This document shows, one piece after another, positions 42,372 to 50,148 of a stretch of DNA of 50,148 nt. This stretch comes from Candidatus Scalindua sp. (lineage in GTDB: Bacteria > Planctomycetota > Brocadiia > Brocadiales > Scalinduaceae), in assembly GCA_018670825.1 (NCBI GenBank), contig JABHIW010000083.1, forward strand, positions 1 to 50,148, written 5' to 3'. The stretch's first letter is position 1; each line of letters opens with the position of its first letter. The notes below the pieces were generated by a model. It searched no databases. It had not been told where the DNA came from and saw only the letters and a program-made list of their open reading frames with translations. The position numbers and the translations under genes were made by a program.

Positions 42372-42397
42372 CAGAGTTCGCAGAGAACGCAAAGGGA
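42372..42397. repeat. dispersed GCAGAGAACGCAAAG-type word
   Basis: ACGCAGAGTTCGCAGAGAAC followed by GCAAAG. It is the inverse of the CTTTGCGTTCTTCGCG phrase seen at 16690 and 46190. The word AATTGGAGCATTGAGG follows at 42431-42446. Confidence 0.6.
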
Positions 42398-42514
42398 AAA
42401 AATAACAACTACGATTCAGGGATTTAAGAATTGGAGCATTGAGGAACCAGATAGTATGGTGGGCGTCTCCCACGGTACTTGTTTCTTTAAATAGACTCTT
42501 AGAGGAAATGTATA

Positions 42515-43876
42515 ATGAATGATAATAAAAAACTTGTTGAAGAACTTGCAGATAAAATTAAAACAGGTGACGTCCAGCCCTGGAAGGCTGAATCAGTCCT
42601 GCTTGAAGAATATAATGTCAGTGCTCCCGATCATTTTCAAATTGCGGCATTAAGTAGAAGGAAGTGCATAGAGGAGTTAACCGGTCATAAGTTTAATTAT
42701 TTGGAGTTGCCGGAAAAACCTTACTTGATGCAATGGCGCTGCCCAAAAGATAACTCTATCTGGCAGTTGGAAGCGAGGGACACGGATACCGTCTGTACTC
42801 ATTGTGGATCCGTACTGGAACCGCATAGATCTGAATCAGATAGATTTCTACCGCTGGTAAATAACTATATCGGTGGTAAAGAAGAGTACTACTCCTCTGC
42901 TGGTCAGATAAAGGTCTTTGGGGATGTTGATAAAACCTTTACTAATTTATTAGCCTATGGTCCCGGATTTGGGTCTATCGGGATCAGTGTCGGTTGTTTC
43001 AGAGTAAATAAATTGGGTGGTGCGGAAGTAAAAGTAGGGAAGTGGGCCGGTGCTGCTCGTAATTTAGGATATATTTTTGAGAGTGAAGAGGAACGCGAAA
43101 AAGCGGTTACGGTAGCGAAGGAACAGCTTCCGGTGTTAAGAAAAGAGATGGAGGAGAAATTCCTTGCTGAATTCAGTGGAGAGATTTACGAGGTTGAATT
43201 TGTCAGGCGTCAACACCACGGACAGTTTTTTATCTACATCTGTTTCTATACCAGATTTGAACATGCTCGTGGACACGGTGTTACTTCAGCAGCAGTAGGA
43301 TTTGCCCGGGGCCGTCTGGATGCGGAATTCGGTGCTAATAATGTTGCATTCATTCAGAGCCTCATCGCTATGGGCTTTGATGGTGACCTGAAGCCGTCAC
43401 CGAGAAACCGGCGTGGACGTTATGTCTCCGCACAGGTTAAAGTGCCTATACCGGCTTACGAGAAAATGAGCAAGACTAGTATTGATAAATTGATGTCGTA
43501 TATGGAGATTGACCGTCAGGGAGTTATGCAGGAACAGGGAGGGTTTGTTTACTCAGGAATGGGAGGGGAAATAATTCCCGCACTCTACCGGGGAACTAAA
43601 GTCAACCCGCGTCCGTATAACGTCTCTTGTACTGAAAATGTCTATGTTGAAATCAGGGGAGAAGAGGTAATATTCGGAGTAGAACTTCCTAACCTTGAAG
43701 TAGGTGCCACTTCTAACAGAGAAGGGCCGATCTGCCCTACAGCCAGGGAAGTCCTTAAGTTTATGGGAATAGGGACGTCAAAAGAGTTTGCAGCCGCAGC
43801 TGCCGCCATAACACTGGCAGGAGAGTTCAACTTCACCCTGCTTCACTTGCGTGGCGAAATGTATGTGAGTAAATAG
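42515..43876 (+). CDS. HMG-CoA-reductase-like protein with Zn ribbon, active site divergent
   Basis: A 453-residue protein. Residues 70-100 hold a ribbon with C76, C94 and C97. The remainder can be aligned by eye to HMG-CoA reductase: NNYIGG (115-120) at ENVIG, GVTSAAVGF near 255 at the DAMGMN region, DLKPS (K293) at the catalytic DKKPA lysine, the PRPYNVSC segment at GQDAAQNVG, and a clear C-terminal match (ELPNLEVGATSNREG, PTAREVLKFMG, AITLAGEFNFTLLHLRG). In this alignment only the lysine is retained; the Glu, Asp and His of the catalytic set seem replaced. It may be a non-mevalonate relative or a binding protein. It lies 184 bp after the fusion gene, same strand. Confidence 0.7.
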   Translation: MNDNKKLVEELADKIKTGDVQPWKAESVLLEEYNVSAPDHFQIAALSRRKCIEELTGHKFNYLELPEKPYLMQWRCPKDNSIWQLEARDTDTVCTHCGSVLEPHRSESDRFLPLVNNYIGGKEEYYSSAGQIKVFGDVDKTFTNLLAYGPGFGSIGISVGCFRVNKLGGAEVKVGKWAGAARNLGYIFESEEEREKAVTVAKEQLPVLRKEMEEKFLAEFSGEIYEVEFVRRQHHGQFFIYICFYTRFEHARGHGVTSAAVGFARGRLDAEFGANNVAFIQSLIAMGFDGDLKPSPRNRRGRYVSAQVKVPIPAYEKMSKTSIDKLMSYMEIDRQGVMQEQGGFVYSGMGGEIIPALYRGTKVNPRPYNVSCTENVYVEIRGEEVIFGVELPNLEVGATSNREGPICPTAREVLKFMGIGTSKEFAAAAAAITLAGEFNFTLLHLRGEMYVSK

Positions 43877-44373
43877 TAATTTGTAATAGATGAGTAACTA
43901 TTCACCGAACTTGTACCCGGAGTCATAAATAAGAATAGAGAGAGCTAATTAAACAATAACTTGGATTCCTGGTTTCCTTATAAAAAATTAATATTAGTAG
44001 CTATAAAAGTAACAACGATAAGGAGTCCAGACCGCCCAAGGCGCCCCTTGAAGCAACTTTCAGGTCCGACTCAGTAGGGAATGCAGGAGAGAAGCATCAA
44101 TTAAGATATGTAGGGTGCTTTTCCACGCCTGATCAGTCAGTTCGGGCAGGCATACGCGCCGTTTTAATGTCCTGTTGCAGTATTGTATATTGATAGTCAG
44201 GTATGCATGTCCGGCTTTTAGACGTGGAAAAACCTGACCTGTAGAGATAACTGGATGGATTCCGCACAAGGACTGACGTGGAATCCTCTCGAAAGAGAGG
44301 AAAAGTAGTAGCTTGGTGATCATGGCGCTTATCCTCGGCTCTGTCTGTCCGGGGGGGGGCTTGGCGTGAGAAT
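43877..44373. other. 497-bp intergenic region, possibly decayed element
   Basis: From 44027 on the base composition is richer in GC than the surroundings. It has GCGCCCCTTGA (44041-44051), whose inverse TCAAGGGGCGC is at 45452-45462, and a small hairpin CCTCTCGAAAGAGAGG (44284-44299). A frame of 87 codons on the minus strand (44060-44323) is not convincing. Repeat A copy 6 with a G9 run ends the region (44332-44359). Confidence 0.45.
44332..44359 (+). repeat. dispersed repeat A, degenerate copy 6 with G9 run
   Basis: TCCTCGGCTCTGTCTGTCC followed by nine G. It is the least conserved copy and lies next to the toxin gene end. Confidence 0.6.
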
Positions 44374-44805
44374 TTATAAAGCTGTTTTTCTAAACGGATT
44401 AATTATTTGTACATTGTTGATAGTCTGTCCATCACTTAAGTCTTCTGAATAGAGCTTTGAACATTGTGATCTTTGTGCTGCGGCAATTATCATGGAGTCC
44501 CAGTAGGAAATGTTATTTTGTCGATGAGTTTCAATTGCCTGAAGGACCATTTCATATTCGATTTCTATGACGGTAAGATTTCCCAACAACTGTATTTCCC
44601 GTTGCGCAATGTCGATAGGAAGTGGTTTCTCTATCTTCTTTGTTACGGTTACAAAAAATTCACTTAATACCTGGGTAGATATTACTCCGGTCTCACTCTT
44701 TAATCCTTCAAATATAAGCCTTTTTGCAACTTCCTGCTTATGTTGATTTGCAATGTCATGCGCATATACGATAATATTTGAGTCAATAAAATATTTATCG
44801 TTCAT
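44374..44805 (-). CDS. PIN-domain toxin, VapC-like
   Basis: A 143-residue PIN-domain ribonuclease typical of VapC toxins. Candidate acidic metal-binding residues are D8 (YFIDSNIIVYA), E49 (LSEFFVTV), D103 (SYWDSMIIAAA) and D122 (YSEDLSDGQ), in the usual spacing for the fold. It overlaps the upstream antitoxin gene by 11 bp (44795-44805), the typical toxin-second order. VapC toxins cut tRNA or rRNA, but the target here is unknown. Confidence 0.9.
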   Translation of the reverse strand: MNDKYFIDSNIIVYAHDIANQHKQEVAKRLIFEGLKSETGVISTQVLSEFFVTVTKKIEKPLPIDIAQREIQLLGNLTVIEIEYEMVLQAIETHRQNNISYWDSMIIAAAQRSQCSKLYSEDLSDGQTINNVQIINPFRKTAL

Positions 44806-45028
44806 GAAGCTCCTCTCTTGACCATCTTGTTTTGCCTATCTCTACTCCGCGAGTTGAAAAGACCTCTTCAAGTTCTCTGATAACAGCGTCCCTGGACATC
44901 TCATCTCTAACCACCAGATTATTCAGATAAATCCTGATCATTCCGGTAAGGGTAGTATCTTTATCAATAGCAATTTTTCTGGCTTTTTTTAATAATTTAT
45001 CATCAATTTTCATGGTAATGTTTGGCAT
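44795..45028 (-). CDS. antitoxin of the VapBC pair, ribbon-helix-helix type
   Basis: A 77-residue protein. The start MPNITMKIDDKLLKKARKIA is a typical ribbon-helix-helix strand plus helix, followed by DTTLTGMIRIYLNNLV and an acidic-basic C-terminus (RWSREELHER) that would wrap the toxin. I use the ATG at 45028, which has AGGAG 7 bases upstream; the frame continues to 45106 but without support. First gene of the pair. An operator-like palindrome is at 45084-45098. Confidence 0.82.
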   Translation of the reverse strand: MPNITMKIDDKLLKKARKIAIDKDTTLTGMIRIYLNNLVVRDEMSRDAVIRELEEVFSTRGVEIGKTRWSREELHER

Positions 45029-45083
45029 AAATCTGCTCCTGCAAGAGATTCTAAACAAATCAAATAATAAGGGATCAAGTGTA

Positions 45084-45098
45084 TCACATATTATGTGA
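45084..45098 (-). promoter_or_regulatory. palindromic operator candidate of the toxin-antitoxin pair
   Basis: TCACATATTATGTGA (arms TCACATA and TATGTGA in the minus reading), about 60 bases upstream of the antitoxin ATG. A palindrome in this location is typical of auto-repression by RHH antitoxins. Confidence 0.5.
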
Positions 45099-45227
45099 AT
45101 AATCAATCGGGAATAAATAAATCCGTTTCTCTGCTACACATTATATTTTTATTCTATAAAATTGTTTGTTTGATTCTGTAACTTCCGGTTAGGTTTTTGT
45201 GCATGATCCATTTATTGTCTTTAAGCT

Positions 45228-45305
45228 GTCATTCCCGCATGCTTTTAGCGGGAATCTAGGATAAACGAACCACTTAGATACCCGATAAAGGAATTCGGGT
45301 ATGAC
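45228..45305. repeat. 78-bp inverted GTCATTCCCGC-type repeat element
   Basis: Outer ends GTCATTCCCG (45228-45237) and CGGGTATGAC (45296-45305); internal hairpin ATTCCCGC (45231-45238) with GCGGGAAT (45248-45255). This is a known style of dispersed intergenic repeat in many bacteria. Confidence 0.7.
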
Positions 45306-45668
45306 AAAAACCGTGCATGCAAAAATTTTTTCTGTTTTTTTGAAATATTCCTTACCTGTATATTGTCTTCTTAACTAAGCCGTGTTGGATTAATCTGTTA
45401 GAAGGAAGTCAGGGTTTGACGGCATCAGCCGGTTAGAAAGCTGAGGTACTCTCAAGGGGCGCGAGGAGTGAAAGATAGCAATGGCAAGTACAAGGATTAA
45501 TTCTAGCACTCCCTTAGATGTGCTCCAGTTTCGACCGATAAAGCCGTAAAATATTAAATCTTATAAATGCTATTGCGACAATGCTGTAACATCTTTATTG
45601 GCAGGAGCTTTTGCTGAAAGACACATAATTCCACATTGATAAAAGGGACTTAGATACTATTAATAAAG

Positions 45669-45696
45669 TTGACACATAATGTTCTGTGTTTATAAT
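45669..45696 (+). promoter_or_regulatory. consensus sigma-70 promoter of the candidate RNA
   Basis: TTGACA (45669-45674), 16-base spacer, TATAAT (45691-45696), both exact consensus. An inverted repeat ATGTTC (45679-45684) / GAACAT (45699-45704) flanks the -10 element and could be an operator. Confidence 0.75.
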
Positions 45697-45702
45697 GTGA
45701 AC

Positions 45703-45892
45703 ATATAAACAATGATTCTATTTTGTATCTTTAAGATTGAGTATATAAAGATAATAGATAGTAAACTCATTTCCTACAGCTTGCAAGAAAGATACAGGCT
45801 TCCTTGTCAGCAGGTTAAGAGCCTGTGGGTCGAAGGCGTAAACGAATAGTTCTTTGAAAGAACGTATTCGTCTACGCCTTTTTTTGTAAATT
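45703..45892 (+). ncRNA. candidate small RNA of about 190 nt
   Basis: Bounded by a perfect promoter on the left and a very strong terminator on the right (45835-45892), with no protein frame inside. Internal hairpin ACAGGCT (45790s) with AGCCTGT (45820s). No known family (6S, tmRNA, SRP, RNase P) is recognised. The terminator prevents an obvious reading into the giant gene downstream, which argues for an independent transcript, though an attenuator function is not excluded. Confidence 0.55.
45833..45889 (+). terminator. strong rho-independent terminator
   Basis: AAGGCGTA...ACGAATA..TTCTTT pairs with AAAGAA..TATTCGT..TACGCCTT, about 21 paired bases with small internal mismatches, directly followed by a run of T (CCTTTTTTT). 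Confidence 0.8.
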
Positions 45893-46038
45893 TTTGGTCC
45901 ATCTTATTGTTGTTTTGTGGGTCTGCCTGGCATATTGCCTTGTTGGGGCATGAGACTTTTTTTCATCACGCCCCCGTCCCCGCCAGAGTGCACGTCGGGC
46001 TGGCGAACGGGTTCATCCGGGCGGGAAGACGCTCCCCG

Positions 46039-46061
46039 CCTGTCCGCCAGTTTGTTAGGCG
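46039..46061. repeat. dispersed repeat C, copy 2
   Basis: CCTGTCCGCCAGTTTGTTAG followed by GCG, one base different from 16541-16563. It directly abuts an inverted copy of repeat A. Confidence 0.75.
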
Positions 46062-46082
46062 GGGACAAAAAGTGCCGAGGAC
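46061..46082 (-). repeat. dispersed repeat A, inverted copy 7
   Basis: GGGGACAAAAAGTGCCGAGG followed by AC, the reverse complement of the repeat-A pattern. Confidence 0.75.
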
Positions 46083-46289
46083 AAGGAGATCGCAAAGGTA
46101 TTATTTTGCCTCTCCTTCGAGATGCATGTAATCCAAGGTTTCGGTTTGAGTACACACCAAAGCATATATTAATTCAGTAAGTTTTTTCTTTGCGCTCTTC
46201 GCGTCTTCGCGGTTAACTATTTTTTTCTTTTTGAAGTACTGACTATGGAGTCAAAAAACCATAAATCATAAGGAAGTGAGGAGGAAATT

Positions 46290-49200
46290 ATGAAACGTAT
46301 AGTAATAACACTCTGTCTGTCAATTTTTTTAATAACGGCTGTTTTTACGAATCTTGTAAATGCGCAGCAGGCAACATTTTCAACATGGACAGGCGGTACC
46401 GGTGACTGGGGCACAGGTGCTAACTGGGACGACGGTGAGCCAGACTCTTGGACCCACGCTTCCATAAACAACGGCGGAACGGCACAGATATCGCAAAACG
46501 GTGAAGCTGCTAATTTCTTTGATCTTGCTAATACGGGGGCTGGGTCGAGTGGCAATGTTGACATGAGTTCAGGTGGATTATCAGTTTTTTTCAATTCAAT
46601 TATTGGCACTGAAGGCACCGGTGTATTTACCCATACTGGCGGGACACATAGTGTTGGTAACATCTTCAGTGTTGGTATTCAATCCGGAAGTAGTGGAACT
46701 TATAATTTAAGTGGAACAGGCAGTTTATCGGCTGCGTTTGGAGAAATTGGCAATATTGGTACAGGTGTCTTTGTTCAATCTGCAGGGACGAATACGGTCA
46801 CAAACTCTCTCATGCTCGGCATTCATGCCATTGGTGATGGGTCATATAATTTAAGCGGGACAGGCAGCTTATCGACCGGTACTGAAATAATTGGATTTGC
46901 GGGTACCGGCATATTTACCCAGACTGGTGGGACAAATACTGTTACCAATAACCTTGATATTGGAAAACACTTTGGAAGTAGTGGTACTTACACTATATCC
47001 GGTGGAACACTTAATGTCGGCGGCAATATTACTAACGGAGAATTCGGAACAAGCACATTCAACAATGACGGCGGTACGGTAAATGTTGGTGGGACCATTG
47101 ACGTGGACACTTACGGTATTGGAATAACGTCCGGTTCTAACGCCAGCCATACTGCCGGCTCTATTTCAAACCTTACCTTTGATAATCTGAACGTAGGTGG
47201 AGAGGGAACCGGTACTTTTACTCATTCCGATGGCTCAACTCTGAGTCTCACCGACTTAAGGCTTGGTATCGATTCCGGTGGAAGCGGGACGTATACTATT
47301 TCCAACGGAACTCTTAATGTGAGTGGAAATATCTCTGACGGCGTCGGTGACAGTACACTCTATAATGACGGCGGTACACTCAATGTCAGTGGGACCATAG
47401 ACGTAGACACATACGGCATCGGAGGATCGTCTGGCTCTAATGTCAGTCACACCTATAACGGAGCAACAGGTATTCTCCCCAACCTTACTTTTGACAGTCT
47501 GAATGTTGGCGGTGAAGGCACCGGTGAGTTTAACCACTCAGATGGCTCAACTCTGGGCATGGTAGACTTGAGGCTTGGTGTAGATTCCGGCGGCAGCGGC
47601 ACCTATACCATTTCCAACGGAACTCTCAATGTGAGTGGTGAAGTTGTAAACGGCGCGGGCTCAGGCACGCTTAATATAGACGGAGGTACGGTAAACACGG
47701 GGACAATCGGTGTTGATAACCTTAACATTGCCAACTCAGCCGGTACGAGTGGAAGCCACACTCTGGGGACCGGTGAATCGATCACTGCAGGAACTGAAAC
47801 TATTGGCGGTTCCGGTACCGGACTCTTTACCCAGACCGGCGGGACAAATACCATAACGAATGATCTTACTATCGGTAATAATACAGGCAGTAGCGGAACG
47901 GTAAATCTGAGTGGCGGTAGCCTCTCGATCTCCGATGACGCGTTCATCGGTAATTCCGGTACCGGTACCTTTACCCAGACCGGTGGGACACATTCAGTCT
48001 CAAGTAATCTGAACATAGGAAATAACTCCGGCAGTAGCGGAACGTATAATCTAAGCGGTGGTACGAGTACTTCCTTTACCCTTGAACTCGGTATTAATGC
48101 CGGCAGCAGCGGGACGTATAACTTAAGCGACACAGGCAGCCTGACAACTACTTCTGCAGCTATAGGAAGATCCGGGACCGGTCTGTTTGTTCAGACAGGC
48201 GGAACATATACTAATACCGAAGGCCTGGGCATCGGCGTGGCCAGCGGTAGCAGCAGTACATATAATTTGAGCGGAGGCAGCCTTTCGTCCAATTCTGAAT
48301 TCGTTGGCTTTAGTGGCACCGGTACCTTTAATCAGACCGGTGGCACGAATAGTGTTACCAATCTCGACATTGGAATTGTCTCCGGCAGCAGCGGGACATA
48401 TACCATTTCAGGCGGAACGCTTGATGTGAGTGGAAGCATTGTTGATGGGGACGGAGCCAGTACGTTCAACAATGACGGAGGTACGCTTAATGTCGGTGGG
48501 ACTATAGACGTAGATACATACGGTCTGGGAATAACGTCCGGTTCTAATGTCAGTCATACTACGGCTACTACTCCTAACCTTACCTTTGATAATCTGAATG
48601 TGGGTGGCGCAGGTACAGGGACCTTTACTCATTCTGATGGATCGACTCTGGGTGTAACAGATTTGAGGCTTGGAGTTGATTCCGGTGGCAGCGGAACATA
48701 TAATTTGAGCGGCACAGGCAATCTTACTGCAAGTAGCGTATTAGTCGGTACGTCCGGTAGCGGTCTGTTTACCCAGAGTGGAGGTGCGAACAATATTTCA
48801 TCCGGATTAATCCTCGGTGATCAGGCAGGCGGCAGCGGGACATATAATCTAAGCGGTACAGGCAGCAGCCTTTCGTCCAATTTTGAATACGTTGGCCTTG
48901 ATGGTAATGGGACATTCACCCAGAGTGGTGGAACGCATGCGATTACTAACTTTCTCCATGTTGGACGTCGTTCCACTGGAACATTTAATTTGAGCGGAGG
49001 CAGTCTTTCGACCGATCTCGAATTTGTTGGTCATGAAGGTACGGGCACATTTAATCAGACCGGTGGTACACATACGGTTACAAATGAACTTTCCCTGGGA
49101 GGATTATCAGGCGGCAGCGGTACCTATACCATTTCCAACGGAACGCTTAATGTGACTGGAAACATTGTTGATGGGGCCGGAGCCAGTACGTTCAACAATG

Positions 49201-50148
49201 ACGGAGGTACGCTCAATGTCGGTGGGACCATAGATGTAGATACATACGGTCTGGGAATAACTTCCGGTTCTAATGTCAGTCATACTACGGCAACTACTCC
49301 TAACCTTACCTTTGATAATCTGAATGTGGGTGGAGCCGGTACAGGTGCTTTTACCCATTCTGATGGATCAACCCTGAGCTTGACCGACTTAAGCCTTGGT
49401 ATCGATTCCGGCGGCAGCGGTACCTATACCATTTCCAACGGTACTCTCAATGTGAGTGGAGATGTTGTTAATGGTGCGGGGACAGGTACACTTAACATTG
49501 ACGGAGGTACGGTAAACGCAGGAACAATCGGTGTTGATAACCTTAACATTGCCAATTCAGCAGGGACAAATGGAAGTCACACTCTGGGAAGCGGAGAGTC
49601 AATCAGCACCGGTAACGAAACTATCGGAAATTCCGGCACCGGCACCTTTACACAGACCGGAGGGACAAATACGGTCTCAAATGACCTCAACATTGGAAAT
49701 AATTCCGGCAGTAGCGGAACCTATAATTTAAGCGCTGGTACGAATACCGTATCAAATAGCCTTGTTCTCGGATTTTCATCCGGCAGTAATGGAACATTCA
49801 ATCTGAGCGGCACAGGCAACCTTGATTCCTCTTACGTATTTGTCGGCAGAGAGGATACAGGCATCTTTACCCAGACCGGCGGGACGCATTCAGTCTCAAA
49901 TGACCTCAACATTGGAATTAACTCCGGCAGCAGCGGAACGTATAATCTAAGCAGTGGTACGAATTCAGTCTCAAATAACCTCAACATTGGAATTCAATCC
50001 GGCAGTAGCGGAACGTATAATCTAAGCGGTGGTACGAATACCGTATCAAATAGCCTTGTTCTCGGATTTTCATCCGGCAGTAATGGAACATTCAATCTGA
50101 GCGGCACAGGCAACCTTGATTCCTCTTACGTATTTGTCGGCAGAGAGG
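46290..50148 (+). CDS. giant secreted beta-repeat protein, 3' end outside the window
   Basis: Open from ATG 46290 to the window end (1286 codons, no stop). AGGAGG lies 6-7 bases upstream. A signal peptide (MKRIVITLCLSIFLITAVF, ending near VNA-QQATF) is followed by TWTGGTGDWGTGANWDDG, the typical front of autotransporter-associated beta-strand proteins. The rest is built from short units such as GSSGTYNLSGTGSL and GTGTFTQTGGTNTV, and longer units with TYTISNGTLNVSG, DVDTYGIG and NLNVGGEGTGTF. This predicts an extended beta-helix. A surface or extracellular adhesin-like or matrix role is inference. Several repeat blocks are nearly identical in nucleotides. Confidence 0.88.
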   Translation, partial: MKRIVITLCLSIFLITAVFTNLVNAQQATFSTWTGGTGDWGTGANWDDGEPDSWTHASINNGGTAQISQNGEAANFFDLANTGAGSSGNVDMSSGGLSVFFNSIIGTEGTGVFTHTGGTHSVGNIFSVGIQSGSSGTYNLSGTGSLSAAFGEIGNIGTGVFVQSAGTNTVTNSLMLGIHAIGDGSYNLSGTGSLSTGTEIIGFAGTGIFTQTGGTNTVTNNLDIGKHFGSSGTYTISGGTLNVGGNITNGEFGTSTFNNDGGTVNVGGTIDVDTYGIGITSGSNASHTAGSISNLTFDNLNVGGEGTGTFTHSDGSTLSLTDLRLGIDSGGSGTYTISNGTLNVSGNISDGVGDSTLYNDGGTLNVSGTIDVDTYGIGGSSGSNVSHTYNGATGILPNLTFDSLNVGGEGTGEFNHSDGSTLGMVDLRLGVDSGGSGTYTISNGTLNVSGEVVNGAGSGTLNIDGGTVNTGTIGVDNLNIANSAGTSGSHTLGTGESITAGTETIGGSGTGLFTQTGGTNTITNDLTIGNNTGSSGTVNLSGGSLSISDDAFIGNSGTGTFTQTGGTHSVSSNLNIGNNSGSSGTYNLSGGTSTSFTLELGINAGSSGTYNLSDTGSLTTTSAAIGRSGTGLFVQTGGTYTNTEGLGIGVASGSSSTYNLSGGSLSSNSEFVGFSGTGTFNQTGGTNSVTNLDIGIVSGSSGTYTISGGTLDVSGSIVDGDGASTFNNDGGTLNVGGTIDVDTYGLGITSGSNVSHTTATTPNLTFDNLNVGGAGTGTFTHSDGSTLGVTDLRLGVDSGGSGTYNLSGTGNLTASSVLVGTSGSGLFTQSGGANNISSGLILGDQAGGSGTYNLSGTGSSLSSNFEYVGLDGNGTFTQSGGTHAITNFLHVGRRSTGTFNLSGGSLSTDLEFVGHEGTGTFNQTGGTHTVTNELSLGGLSGGSGTYTISNGTLNVTGNIVDGAGASTFNNDGGTLNVGGTIDVDTYGLGITSGSNVSHTTATTPNLTFDNLNVGGAGTGAFTHSDGSTLSLTDLSLGIDSGGSGTYTISNGTLNVSGDVVNGAGTGTLNIDGGTVNAGTIGVDNLNIANSAGTNGSHTLGSGESISTGNETIGNSGTGTFTQTGGTNTVSNDLNIGNNSGSSGTYNLSAGTNTVSNSLVLGFSSGSNGTFNLSGTGNLDSSYVFVGREDTGIFTQTGGTHSVSNDLNIGINSGSSGTYNLSSGTNSVSNNLNIGIQSGSSGTYNLSGGTNTVSNSLVLGFSSGSNGTFNLSGTGNLDSSYVFVGRE
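49736..49854 (+). repeat. 119-bp block repeated exactly 294 bp downstream
   Basis: Bases 49736-49854 are identical to 50030-50148, where the window ends, so the repeat may continue. The 294-bp offset equals 98 codons and preserves the reading frame of the giant gene. Confidence 0.9.

Larger units (their letters stand above)
45099..46289. other. 1.2-kb intergenic region with repeats and a candidate RNA gene
   Basis: No protein gene is convincing. In order: a 78-bp inverted element (45228-45305), the TCAAGGGGCGC inverse (45452-45462), a perfect promoter (45669-45696), the candidate RNA with terminator (to 45892), then GC-rich repeats 46010-46087 and the phrase TTTGCGCTCTTCGCGTCTTC (46190-46209) before the giant gene. 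Confidence 0.55.

Noticed and set aside
44060-44323. 87-codon minus-strand frame, possible small gene
   Set aside because: No ribosome-binding site and no recognisable pattern; kept only as part of an unexplained GC-richer region.
45380-45480. Possible group II intron or structured RNA (GC-rich stretch with AAGGGGCGCGAGGAG)
   Set aside because: No domain V hairpin, reverse transcriptase or exon boundary could be recognised; left unexplained.
46217-49358. Several minus-strand frames of 70-176 codons across the giant gene
   Set aside because: They mirror the repeats of the plus-strand gene, which is continuous with signal peptide and ribosome-binding site.

Overview
The window is a bacterial chromosome segment of fairly low GC (about 40% by eye) with compact housekeeping genes, long AT-rich gaps and many dispersed intergenic repeats. 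No rRNA or complete tRNA is present, so taxonomy is inference. The mix of a Nuo subunit, three-gene proton-translocating transhydrogenase, tandem PII proteins, a single-fold bacterial histone, hemerythrin and rubrerythrin proteins, very large secreted repeat proteins and widespread intergenic word-like repeats fits a Planctomycetota genome, possibly an anammox (Brocadiales, Scalindua-like) bacterium. I hold that only moderately.

Layout. 1-7 kb: the 3' part of nuoN, an S23-type four-helix-bundle gene between GTTTAAAC-like repeats, a small membrane protein, a DUF2779 nuclease, a coiled-coil protein, an ABC-F ATPase and a YbaK-type editing protein. 7.4-15.2 kb: an envelope locus with an ECF sigma factor overlapping a fused anti-sigma/VWA protein, then a lipoprotein, a TPR/coiled-coil secreted protein whose repeats are cut by a nonsense codon, and an 828-residue helical-repeat exported protein whose best start codon is ATA. 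15-22 kb: a hypothetical protein, a Gp37/Gp68 (DUF5131) protein, a SAM methyltransferase, a 148-bp MITE-like element, ychF, a MORN-repeat protein and an RlmI-like methyltransferase. 22-30 kb: two PII genes (the first with a G10 tract abutting its ATG), a hemerythrin, a J-domain hybrid protein, pntA1-pntA2-pntB, a DUF1326 protein and a PilZ protein. 30-35 kb: a PFK with pyrophosphate-type active-site residues next to mobile-element scars, a broken methyltransferase, and several small exported or cytosolic proteins, two of them sharing an upstream motif. 35-40 kb: a histidine ammonia-lyase without other hut genes, a rubrerythrin, small proteins and a bacterial histone. 40-44 kb: a three-gene CoA cluster made of an SCP2-type thiolase, a DUF35-3-hydroxyacyl-CoA dehydrogenase fusion and an HMG-CoA-reductase-like protein that appears to lack most catalytic residues. 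44-50 kb: a VapBC-type toxin-antitoxin pair, a long gap holding a strong candidate small RNA, and the first 1286 codons of a giant secreted beta-repeat protein that runs off the window.

Best candidates for undescribed biology: the CoA cluster (40.1-43.9 kb), the orphan RNA gene (about 45.70-45.89 kb), the histone gene, the PII gene with a homopolymeric ribosome-binding region, and the reusable vocabulary of short intergenic repeats that also surrounds the S23-family gene. The translated small genes at 38464, 34718 and 34033 are below usual gene-calling cut-offs and are reported here from direct reading.
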